64,000 nucleotides of DNA from Phyto melanocephala. Taxonomy: Eukaryota > Arthropoda > Insecta > Diptera > Rhinophoridae. Where the stretch lies: positions 105,851,947-105,915,946 of the forward strand of contig OW799235.1 of assembly GCA_941918925.1 (NCBI GenBank), in the 5' to 3' direction. This document shows positions 36,932 to 49,300 of the stretch, piece after piece. A program made the translations under genes and the position numbers. Position 1 is the first letter of the stretch, and each line of letters starts with the position of its first letter. The notes under the pieces are model-generated. The model made no database searches. It was not told where the DNA came from and was given only the letters and a program-made list of their open reading frames with translations.

Positions 36932-37386
36932 AAAATTCGCTCTGATAAAAAAAAACAAACCTGTTGTTTTTTAATTGTATATGTATTGGTTTTGTGATGC
37001 TAGTGCGGGGTTATGGATGGTTGAAACTTTACGCCAACATATAATCTTACTCTTCACCTTTTTTGCTAACACACATTTTGTTCTGGCACAATTAGTCTAA
37101 TGTGTGAAGGGCCATACATGAAAAGCCGTAATTGTGAAAGTGCCTTCATTTTTTCCATGTGTAAACGCTAATAGGTATGGTTACTCTTACCTATATTACG
37201 TGGGGACGTAGCTTTCAACTCTATTAGAAATCAGTAATACCAACATAATACGTCATAAACCCAAAATTCAAATTTTCAAACGCCTTGTTTAAAACAAATG
37301 ATAATTGGTGACAGTGGATTTGATTGTTAAAAAGAAAAGTGGTTTTAAATAAGAAAAGTTTATAAAGTGGTGCAAATATTTATAAA
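36932..37386 (+). promoter_or_regulatory. Klp67A upstream region
   Basis: The 5' flank and probable 5' UTR of Klp67A. No core promoter motif could be assigned. The only landmark is the hAT MITE at its upstream edge. Confidence 0.3.
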
Positions 37387-40300
37387 ATGTCAACGGAGCA
37401 AAAAAACATAAAAGTGGTGGTGCGTGTCAGGCCGTACAATCGGCGGGAATTGGAACAAAATCAAAGGACTATTATTAAGGTGATGGATAAAACAACGCTT
37501 TTATTTGACCCTGATGAAGATGATGACGAATTTTTCTTTCAAGGATCCAAACAGAATTATCGTGATATCACAAAACGTGTAAACAAAAAGTTGTCTATGG
37601 AATATGATCGTGTTTTCGACACTGACACAACTAACATGCAAATATTTGAAGAATGTACAGTACCGCTGGTTGATTCAGTGTTGAATGGGTGAGTTAATAT
37701 GTATATGCAACTAATTTGCTAGTGTTTAAATTTTAATATGTACTTTTCACTGCCGTTTTTAGCTACAATTGTTCTGTATTTGTTTATGGTGCTACGGGTG
37801 CTGGAAAAACGTTTACAATGCTGGGTAATGAATCAAGTCCTGGTTTGACATTTCTTACAATGAGAAATCTTTTTGATAAAATTGAAGCACAAAGTAATTT
37901 TCGTAAATTTGATGTTGGAGTCAGTTATTTGGAAGTGTATAACGAACAAGTTATGAATCTTTTAACTAAAAGCGGACCTTTAAAATTACGAGAAGATTCA
38001 AATGGCGTGGTAGTTAGTGGTCTAGTTCTAAAGCCAATATACAGCGCAGAAGAACTGCTAGTACTTTTAGCGCTGGGAAATTCACATCGTACTCAACATC
38101 CTACTGATGCTAATGCAGAAAGCTCGCGATCACATGCTGTTTTTCAAGTCCACATTCGTATGACTGACCGCGAAACAGGCACAAAACAAATGGTCAAATT
38201 GTCAATGATTGATTTGGCTGGTAGTGAACGTGCAGCAAGTACAAAAGGTATAGGCATTCGATTTAAAGAGGGTGCCAGCATCAATAAAAGTTTACTGGCA
38301 CTTGGAAACTGCATAAATAAGTTAGCTGATGGTTTAAAACATATACCCTATCGTGATTCAAATTTAACACGCATTTTAAAAGACTCACTGGGCGGAAATT
38401 GTCAGACTTTGATGGTGGCAAATGTTTCTATGAGTTCATTGACGTATGAGGATACGTACAACACATTAAAGGTAAATTTTAGTTTAAGGTGTGTTTGCAT
38501 TTTATTCTTAAAAATTTTATAGAAGCTGTAGAAAAATTAAATTGCTGAGGCATGATTTGCTTAATTGATATTAAATTATTTAATATTACGAAAACTCGCA
38601 GAAATAAAAAATATATAAATATTAAGGACCCTTATAAGTTACTTTTGTATTCGACTTTGGCAAAAAATTAAATTTCAAACCGCGTAAAACCACACACTAA
38701 CACGTTAAAAACAGACTGTTAAAGTTGAAACATATTTTTGGAACGCGAGTGTTTGACAAAAAAAATATTTACACTCTTACGTTGCCAGAGAGAAGCCACT
38801 TGTTAGTCAAGTTAATATAAAAAAATCTGGATTATGCTTTTAGGTACCAAGACATTAAACCGATTCAAACTGCTGGGGAATGGGTCATCTTTACGGAGGA
38901 GTTTTTCTAGGGTAATAAATAGTGTATCGATGGTCACAAGTTAAAAGGCCCTGTCTCAAATAATTGTAATTTTTTAAGGGAATGTAAAAACGTAACAGAA
39001 ACTGTTTTATCATAATAAAACTTTTGTTTTAAAATTGCTTAAGAAAATTTTATTTTTGATGCTATTGCGTCAAATTTTTGTGTCGTGGTGTATTTGTGTT
39101 AAATGTATAGAAATCACTGAAAAACTCAATTCCGAAAAAATCTGAGTTAAGGCCTTTCTACTTGTGACCATCAATATGTAAGGTGTGAAGAAATCTAATT
39201 CTGTTTTAGTTTCTAAAAAGCTTTGAAAAAAATAAATAAATTTTTTAGTTTTATATAAAAAATATAGAAGGCCGCACACATTTGTAATATAGTGTATATG
39301 CAGCAATGTTGCTTTGCAAACTGCTTTTAGTTACCCATGGTTTGTACTCAGCTTTAGTTTCAATAAATAACTAATCTAAAAAAATATAACAAAAACCTAA
39401 ATTCTTCCCAAACTTCAATCACCTTACATGAATTTTATATATATTTTTACAGTATGCGAGTCGGGCAAAAAAGATACGTACCACATTACGTCAAAATGCT
39501 TTAAAGACGAATATGCCCAAAGAATTCTACGTTAAAAAGGTTAATGAACTAATGAATGAAAATGAACGCCTTAAGCAGAGCAATACAGCTTTGGAGGCTA
39601 ATGCTAGTAAAGCTAAAACATTTGACGAAGCGGAGCTTCGACCATGGTATAATCGTATCGATCAAACATTTGCAACAATTTTAAAAACACAGGAACAATA
39701 CATCACTGTCAAAAGTCGTGTAAAAAATCTAACATTTCGTATTAAACTAAAGACTGATATTGAAAATTCGAGAAAAATGTTATATGGTGATTGTGAATCA
39801 CAGGAGGTAAGTTGTTATCTATTTAAATTATTAAAGGTCTTATTCAGACCAAGGCAAGGTTATTATGTGCAGAGAATGATTTATATATGAATTTTGACAT
39901 ATGCATTAGACAGTTTTATCTAAAAAGTTTGACAGGTTAAAACTATAAGTAAAAAAATTATAAGTTAACAAAATTATAATAAGTGAATATCAAATTTTTG
40001 TTTACTTATAATTAGGTTTAAAATAATCAGCTGTATCTTTTTATACCCGCCAACAAAAAAATGGTGGGGGTATATTCATTTAGTCATTACGTTTGTAATA
40101 CATCGAAATATCCATTTTAGACCCCATAAAGTATATAAAGGGTCCGCCATCTAACGTTTTTTTTTTAACTAGTGCTTATTTCGTAAATGGTTACACTTAG
40201 CTCATGTCTGATTTGACAGATAATTAGTTTTATACTTCCGCTGAACGAATATGGTTGTGTATACGCTAGAACAACGCTGGGAAATATTGCGACATTACTT

Positions 40301-43300
40301 TGGCCAATTTTGCCAAAAAAATCATTTTTTTAGATAAAGTTCATTTTGATCTTGGCGGGCACGCATACAATGAAAAGCCGATACACTCAAAACGAGTCAC
40401 TGTTTTTTAATTTAATAATTGGGCTATTTTTCTTCGAAAATGAGCGAGGAGTGGCCATAGTCAATGGCGATCGTTATCGGGCAATGTTGAACGAATTTTT
40501 GTTCACAAAAATTGAAGAGGAGGATATTGGCAACATTTGGTTTCATCAGGACGGCGCTACGTGCCTCTTTTTTTTTAGCATTTTAAAAAAAAAAGTATTT
40601 GGCGGACACTTTATTTTCTGAATCAGGGTTTAATTTTATTACGATAAATTTATGTCCGTCCGTCTGTTGAAAGCACGATAGAGGTCGGCACGAAAAAGCA
40701 AGGGGCTCAAATTTTGCCAAAATACATATTTCTTATACGCACCTATATAATGCAAGAGTAGGTCAAAAACACCATGTCTTTACAACATCGAATAAAAAGC
40801 AATTGTGTCAAAAAAAAAGTAAAAAAAAGTGTTTTTGCCCGAAAATCGCAAAATGTACGAAAATTTATACCGTACAGTGTATTTTTCGGTATATTCAAAA
40901 TTTAAAAAAAAAATCTCTATAAATAAAGTTTTTGGAAGAATAAAGAACTCTATAGGATATCCTACTTTTCACGTAATCTACTGTTAAAGTTAATAAAATT
41001 TAAAAGCTCATAAAACCGACAAAATTAGAGGTTAATGATGAAATTTCGTACATATAGCTTTCTACTCAATGTCATTGTTATGCCCGAAAATGAAGGTGAC
41101 ACGCCGACTTTAACGCCTATCTCCCATATAACACTATCTTAAATTCAACTAATTTCTCTATTGACAAAGTTTTTGGAAGAATAAAGAAACTATATTGACA
41201 CGCCAACTTTAACGCCCATTTTCATTAAAGACTTAATTTACGAAAATGTTTTAATAAGAGTGTATATAGCAATTAAATCATGTGTTGAGAATCTCCATAT
41301 ATAAGCTAATGTCAGAATAGCGAAAACTGATCCATTCAAGTCATCACGGCAGATAGCATCCCAAAATAATGAATCTATGGACCTGGAAATTTCTAGCAGG
41401 CTTTCAATTTCTAGCAGCAATATTTCAAAACGACTAGTCTTTGCCAGAACCCATAAAGAAAATCCCATTATTTTTTGGAAAAACGTTATAGAGTGGCGAA
41501 ACAAAAATTAATATAATAGAATCAGATGTCATAACCTATGTTCATCGTCCGAAAGGACAAGAATACAATATTGGTTCACTCAGAGGACGGTTTAACACGG
41601 AAGAGGTGGTAGTATGAATTTTAATTTTAGTTTATATCAGTGCATAATAAACCTTAGGGAAAAAACTAAAATTTTTATTTGTTAATAATTTTTACGGTAT
41701 TGTAGCAGAAAAAAGAAATCTTGGTAAAATGTGTCGTTTATGTATATGTCCATAGCTGAATATATATTTGAAAACTTCAGAGGTCTTTAACTCGAAAACT
41801 AAGCGTTTCCAATGTTACCACTTAAAATATTCTTATTTTTCAATTTTATATTGATTTATGTATTTTTTTCTGTTTGTATGTCCGTTGGTTATCTAATTTG
41901 TTTTTTTTTTTTGAACTTTTATTTTTCTCTGTTTAAGCTATTAATGCAGATTGTTTTAGTATTATTTCTGAAAAAACATCATGTGTAAAATAAAACATTT
42001 TTATTTACTGGTTGATTAAAAATAACAAACTTCACCAATATATTAAACAGTCTTATTTTGAAACGATTGGTTTCAAATTTTAAGAGTCGCCTAATAATTC
42101 TTTTTGTTTAGCTTGCAAAATTTTATCGGTTTCAGCTATATACTTATCAGCTATGGCAGTAATTTGATTTTGTACAGCAAACATATCATCTTTTGAGATT
42201 TCCAGCTGCTTCTTTAATTTTTTAATATTTGAATTTTGTATATCTTTGATAGAATCCCTATATTTAATAAACAGAGACTTGGCATTTTTTGAAAGATTTT
42301 CACGGTGTTCCTTAGTGACCTTTGGAATGGGTATGAAAAGTGTTGTGCCATCTTGTTGAGGATTTAAATTCATGCCGCTTTTTTCGATTGCCCTCAAAAC
42401 GTCGGGTATTGTCTGGGGAAATGCAATCATGTTCACCACAATTGTTTTAGGATTCTTACGAGATATTTGAGCCAGCTCTTGTAATTCATGTTCATTGCCA
42501 TCGACAGTAATACGTAGTGTGTCAATCGCACCAGTTGTTGAACGAAGTGATAAATGCTTTATAAAATCATCCTTCATTTGTTGCACTGCCTTTTGCATTT
42601 GATTATTTAGAGCATCGTAGTTAATTATTTCTCTCAATTGAGTTTCGTTGATTTCAACCTTTGTAATTTTTTTGCTACTTTTCTCCTTTTTTTTATCCTT
42701 GTTTTTTGCGTAACAAATATTTGTTGTAGAAAATAGTGTCGTTTGTAATTTGTGTACTGCTGGTATAAACATATTTTTTTCACTTTTAACAAGCGCTCTA
42801 AATATTTTTGTAAATAGTATATTACTACCTACTAACGAACTTATTTTTGTCGAAATCATTATAAACAAAATTGTAAATTTTATAAAAATGTTCACTATAT
42901 TAATGTTTTAATAAATATATTATAATAATAGCTTGCACCCAGCTGATTTACAATACTCGTTCTCACAAACTGACAAACAGCGTACCAAAGCATATTCACA
43001 CAGGTTTATGCAGTGTTGCCATTTTTGAATAAAAAAAAGTGTTAAGAATTTAGCGAAAAAGGGTAAAACGGGTAAAATCTCTATCCAGAAAAGGGTAAAA
43101 AGAGCAAAAAATATAATGTAAGAAAACATTAAATTTTTATCAAAATGATTTTTATTTGATTAATTTATTTTCTTTAGGAGTTAACAAAAAATTAACTAAG
43201 TCATTAAATCAGAATAATGATAACGTTTATTAAAAGTATAATTTTATTTTCAAACATATCTGCTTCATCCTCGTCATATTCGGGCCACAAAACGGTGATA

Positions 43301-46300
43301 AGAAAATACTGGGCTCTGTTAAAACAAATTTTTTTTAGTTGGTATTGCAAATGTAGAAAAAAAATATATTGGGTGTCTTTTTTTAAACACCATAAATCTT
43401 GAACTTGTAAAAAATAACACAAAAAAGTGTATTTTAACCAAATCTTTTTCTCGAAATTAACTTATCGCCAAATTTTGATTTTATTTAATTGATGATTGTG
43501 GTCGTCATATCGCTCGGATCAATGCCATCCATATTTTCAAATAAAAAATCATTATCTTATGGTAACGATCCCAATTGACTAACGTGAGCTAAGCCTTAAT
43601 TTGTGAAGAAATAAAGTCCGATGATGCTACCAGCATGTAAACCGCACCAAACGGTACATTTTTCTAAATGTTATGGAGTCTGTAGGGTCTGTTGTGTATT
43701 GGTTTCTCTCTATAAGTGTAAATTTTTTTATTAGGCCAAATATGATCCTCGTCGGTGAACATAATTTTGAGATAAAGCATCAGTTGGATCTATGACTGAT
43801 TTTCAAAGTTAATTTGAATAATTTGTAGCGTTGTTCAAGAGTCAATCTACCCATGATGATTTGCCAGACTATACTGATTGTAAATGCAAACAAGTACGAC
43901 AGTTCGTTTGACAGTTAAACATTAAAAAAAAATACTCTTTAAAAAAGGGTATTCGAAAAAAAATATGAGACTAAAAAAGCGTCATAAAATACCTGAAAAG
44001 CGTAATAATGGCATCACTTGGTTAATGTAATGGCGAATTTGACTAAGTCCACAGCTGATCATTGTTTTGTTTATGCAAGAGACCCAAATGTCAAAATTAG
44101 TTTACCTTTTTTGTTCGTTTACATACCTTGTGTTAACTAGACGTGTTTGTACCAACATTATTTTTTATACCCGCCACCAAAAAAATGGTGGGGGTATATT
44201 CATTTTGTCATTCCGTTTGTAACACATCGAAATATCCATTTTAGACCCCATAAAGTATATATATTCTGAATCAGGGTTTGATTTGATGACGATCTAGCTA
44301 TGTCCGTCCGTCTGTTGAAAGCACGATAGAGGTCGCACCGAAAAAGCTAGGGGCTCAAATTTTGCCAGAATCTTTCTTATAGACAAGGTTTGTTTGGTAT
44401 TGAAAATGGGCTAAATCGGAATATTAGGAAGAGAGTTATAGCTCGAAAAGCAAGAGTAGGTCGAAAAAACCGTGTCCCTTGAACATCGAATAAAATGGAA
44501 TTGTGTCCAAACGCATTAACGTAGACTCATGAAACTTCGAATATATATTTCCTGAGTAAAAACAATATTTTTCCCCAAAAATTGTCTAAATCTATGCATT
44601 AGGAGAGGAGTTATCGATCAAAATGTACGAAAATTTATACCGCACAGTGTATTTTTCGGTATACTTAAAAACAAAAACGTCATAAAAGCAACAAAATTGG
44701 ATGTACGACTCTGAAATGTTGCATACTCTGCTTTTTGGTGAGTGGCTTTTTTGTAACGGAAAATCAATGTGCCACGCCCACTTTTACGCCCACCTCCCAT
44801 ATAACGTATTAACTAAAATTCATATAATTTCTCTATTAATAAAGATTTTGGAATAATAAAGGGCTATATTGAAACACCTAAGTTGTACTCATTCGCAAAA
44901 ATAACTTTGACACGCCTACTATAACGCCCACTTTTCACGTTATCTACCGTTAATGAAATTTAAAAGCTCATAAAACCGCTAAAATTAGAGGTATGATGAT
45001 CAAATTTGCTACGTATATTCACCTAGGCAATATCATTACTGTGCCAGAAAATTAAGATGCCACGCCCACTTTTACGCCCACCTCCCATATAACGTTTTAC
45101 CTAAAATTCATATAATTTCTCTATTAATAAAGATTTTGGAAGCATAAAGGGCTATATTGAAACACCTAAGTTGTACTGATTCGTAAAAATAACTTTGACA
45201 CGCCTACTATAACGCCCACTTTTCACGTTATCTACCGTTAATGAAATTTAAAAGCTCATAAAACCGCCAAAATTAGAGGTATGATGATCAAATTTGCTAC
45301 GTATATTCCCCTAGGCAATATCATTACTGTGCCAGAAAATTAAGATGCCACGCCCACTTTTACGCCCACCTCCCATATAACGTTTTACCTACAATTCATA
45401 TAATTTCTCTATTAATTAAGATTTTACTATATCGCCCACTTTTCACGTTATCTACCGTTAATGAAATTTAAAACCTCATAAAACCGCCAAAAATAGAGGT
45501 ATCATAATCAAATTTGCTACATATATCCTTCTTATCAATGTAATTGTTGTGCTAAAAAGTTTAGGTGACACGCCCACTTTAACGCCTACCTCCCATATAA
45601 CGGTTTATCTTAAATTCATGTAATTTCTCCATTGACAAAGTTTTTGGGAAAATAAAGTACCATATTGAAATATCTAAGTTGTATTTATTAGCAGAAACTT
45701 TATTGACACTCCTACTTTTACTCCCACTTTTACTAAAAGACTACATTTACAAAAGCATTTTAGTAGCATATCGAAGTTATAAAGGGTGGTTAGATTTTAA
45801 GGACCGATGTTGAATTTAAATAAAACACAAATTATTTAGCATATTATTATTATTTCTTTTTGTAATTATAATATTTGTATGGTTCAATTATGTATTTAAC
45901 AAAATATCGGCCAAATGGCCCCCCCATCCTTGGCGCCACTCCTTTCTCTAATGATACAAATTTTCAATGACAATGTTGATGCTCAATTGTTGGGTATGAT
46001 GATGAGGCGAGGTTGACTGCTCTTTTGCCACACTATCGCAAAAACCAGCAATGGTACCCATTCAATGAACTAAGAAGGCATTCACAGATTTTCTAACATT
46101 TTATACAGACCTGTTTTGCAGAAATTTAAATATTTTTTACAACTCTCCCGACTGTGGACGAATTTGAACGATTATATTGATCAAAAGAATTACGAAGTGC
46201 ACAAAATACATTTTGATCTGAACGTCCATTTTTATAAAAAATCTGCTCATTTGCGTATCTTTTCACGGATCAAATTGAGTAAGTTTGAGATTGAGAAATG

Positions 46301-49300
46301 TCAAATGAAATGCAGAAAACAAATTTAAAGACTAGGTGTAGTTCACCTTCAACATGGGCCCTTAAAATTTAACCATCCTCTACAAAGACAATGATACATA
46401 TTTTATTATAAAGAGATTATTCCATAACGATTAACAAGATAATAAATATTGTGCTTTAAATGTACACAAAATTGGTGGTGGGTATAAAAGATTCGGCACA
46501 GCCGAATATAGTGCTCTTACTTGTTATTTACTAACATTTTACTACTTTTTTTATCAGCTGTTTTAAGTATTTGTTTTGACATTTAGAAAGTTTTATGTAG
46601 CATCAAAATACACGGTGCGTCTACCTGGAGTTAATATACCTTGGATGTTCGCTGTCAAAATACCAATTATACAAAAATAAACAATAATTTTTTATACATG
46701 GAGTTTAATAGTAGCCAAGGTATATTAACTTCAGGTAGACGCACCGTGTATTTTGTTGCTACAAAAATATTGACTTATGAAATTGAGATTTGCTTAATAA
46801 GAAAAGAAATTATTAAATATATACCTTTTTTTGTTCACGTCTATTTCGTTAAATATTCGCCCATTCTTTCTTAACTCTTTAACCAAGGTCTATTAAATAA
46901 GGTCTGTTCAACTAATCAGCTGATCGTTTTTTGCTCCCCTATGTTTACTACTCGAAGTTGTCAAAATTTGTTTACCTTTTTAGGGCGACATCTATGTTTT
47001 TCAATTTTATGATTGATAATTTTTCAACTTATGATTTATATTCAACATGCTGGTAAAAGGCGTTTCTGTACACAAGGACTGAGCCACACCAACAGCTATA
47101 GCAGCCTTGCCATTACTTGGCTCACAGGCCAAGAAAATACAACGATTAGCTATTTTGCCTTCACGCACCATTTGTACAACACCAGCAGCGAAACGAGCAT
47201 CTTTCTGGCCCAACATACCTTGTGAAACAGCACGCTTCTTCAAGACATCGTCTAGACTTCTATTTTATCTTTATCAGCCATATTTTTAGCAAATATTTAC
47301 TATTAACACAATTTTTTTTTGTTGTCTTAAAAAAATTGTTAAACAAAATGAAAACACAAAATTTAATAGGCGTTGGGCATATTCATACAGGTATATGCAA
47401 CGGCGAATTTGCTGTGCTGCTCTCTGTCAAATACCTCATAAAAAATAATTTTTTATACATAGAGTTTGACAGTAACGTTTCCCATCAGATGGACTGATAA
47501 TTTCACCTGGTTGAATTTTTTGGTATTTTAGTCAGCTGTTTTTGACTAAGAGTAATTTTACACTAACAAAATGCCCGTATATTTTTTTTGCTTTTTGTTT
47601 TTGTAGAGTTGCATAGACCTTGTCTTTAACCGTATTGTGCAAGGCGAATTCATACAGGTGAAATTATCAGCCCAGCTGATTGTGAAACATTTTGTCAAAA
47701 TTGGTTGAATTCGCTTTGATTTCATTTATTAATGCAGGGATAGGAAATGTGATTTTGGTTTCGGTATTAAACAATTAACTTGAGTGTACTTTTTTGACAA
47801 TAAATGTGCTTAATTTATGTATATTTTTTGCTTTTGCGTCATTAATAATGTGTTTAAAAAATTTATATTCTGTTTTTAATCAAATTTTATTATAATTAAT
47901 ATGTAAAAACAACTTTTCCATCCCTGATATACGAATTGGCCTTGACATAAAACATCCCATGAAAAGTTGCTTTGTTGTATCAATTCGCCGTTGCATATAC
48001 CTTATGGATATGCCTTGGTATTGTGCATAGAAAATATTTTTTTAAAACATTTAAAAGTTTTCAACGTTCGTTTGTACCAGTGATGTAATGTAGCTGTTTT
48101 ATATGCAAATGTAGCAATTTTTTTAATTTGATTTCCTATCTGGTTAAACCCTTCACATAGTGAAAAAGGGTATAAATAGGTTTGTCAATCCGTATGAAAT
48201 TTCTACAAATTTTATTTCCGACCCCATAAAGTATATATTTTCTGAAAGCTTATAAATAAGAGAGTCGATTAAGGTCTGTCAGTCTGACCGTCTATCCGTG
48301 TGTATGTTGAAATCAAAATTTTGAAGCAGCCCCCGACATCGCCTGGACCCGCGCGAGGTATTTAAATATCGGAAATATTTGGGAGCAGATTTTTTATATT
48401 TTTATATTTTGTTTTAAACATATACTTTAAGTCTCACCTGGAATCAATCGTCCTTGATTGACCATAAAAATCAAAAAGTACCTTTTTGGTCGCCCATAAC
48501 ATTTTAAGTCTCACCTGGAATCAATAGTCCTTGATTGTACAATCCTATCTTCATAAACGTTAAAAATACAAAAAGTACCATAAAAATTAAAATTCCCCTT
48601 TTTGGTACCTTTTTTTGTCCCTAAAAAAGTTTCCAAAAATATCACCTAAATAATTGTCCATATTCTATTAGGCAATAATAATTATCAAATTTTGCCGCAT
48701 TTAATAATATTATAAAATTATTTTTAAAAAAAGTACCAAACAAAAGAAACAATTTTTACCCCTTATACATGTGAATTTGAAAAAAATTACGAATTCCTAT
48801 AAACACTTTTTCGCGGATTACTTAAAACAGTTTAAACCTTTTTCCAAGCTTTATGTGTTTGGAAGTTACGCAGGGTACAACAAAAGTACCGAATTATAGT
48901 TTTTACCCGTTTTCCGCTTAGGGGTTGAAAATTTCAAAAAAGGGGAGACACCTGTCAGCTTATTTTTTGTGCAAATTACAATACTTTTTTAAATTTAATT
49001 TCATTTTTAGTTTAGCAGATATAAGATTACCGATTTTACCCGTTTTTACGCTTTTTTACCCCATTAAAGTACGAATTCTTAAAAATCCCTTCTTAGTGGA
49101 GCTAAACATTGAAAGAGGAACCGATTGTCAAAATTTCATGTCTCTAGCTCTTTGAGTTTGGGCTGTGCGATGATGAGTCAGTCAGTCAGTCACGTTACTC
49201 TTTTATATGTATGTATGTATAGATAGCACATATAGGGTGATATTAAGATTGGCAACTTAAATACCGTATGACACAAATACTTGAATTTCACGGTTTCATA

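Larger units (their letters stand above)
44165..46524. repeat. Long foldback-family variant with tandem CACGCCC units
   Basis: Begins TATACCCGCCACCAAAAAAA and ends with the family's inverse head (TTCGGCACAGCCGAA, TATAGTGCTCTTACTTGTT). The interior has TTGTCATTCCGTTTGTAAC, GTCCGTCCGTCTGTTG and a tandem array, and a mariner-like relic is inserted near the end. This copy shows that the TATACCC(A/G)CCACC variant and the TATACCCTTCAC subtypes share the same palindromic terminus. Confidence 0.7.

Noticed and set aside
42860..42895. Extended start of mRRF1 to 42895
   Set aside because: The frame is open but begins with GTG; the first ATG is at 42859 and still gives a suitable presequence.
46116..46328. 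A 70-codon plus-strand frame
   Set aside because: Lies within the mariner-like relic at 45782-46380 and shows no independent domain.
47222..47497. Frames of 91 and 127 codons (here and at 55205-55588) shared between two places
   Set aside because: They lie in the two copies of the hAT element on the strand opposite the reptin fragment and cross its junctions. Similarity is due to element identity, not gene conservation.
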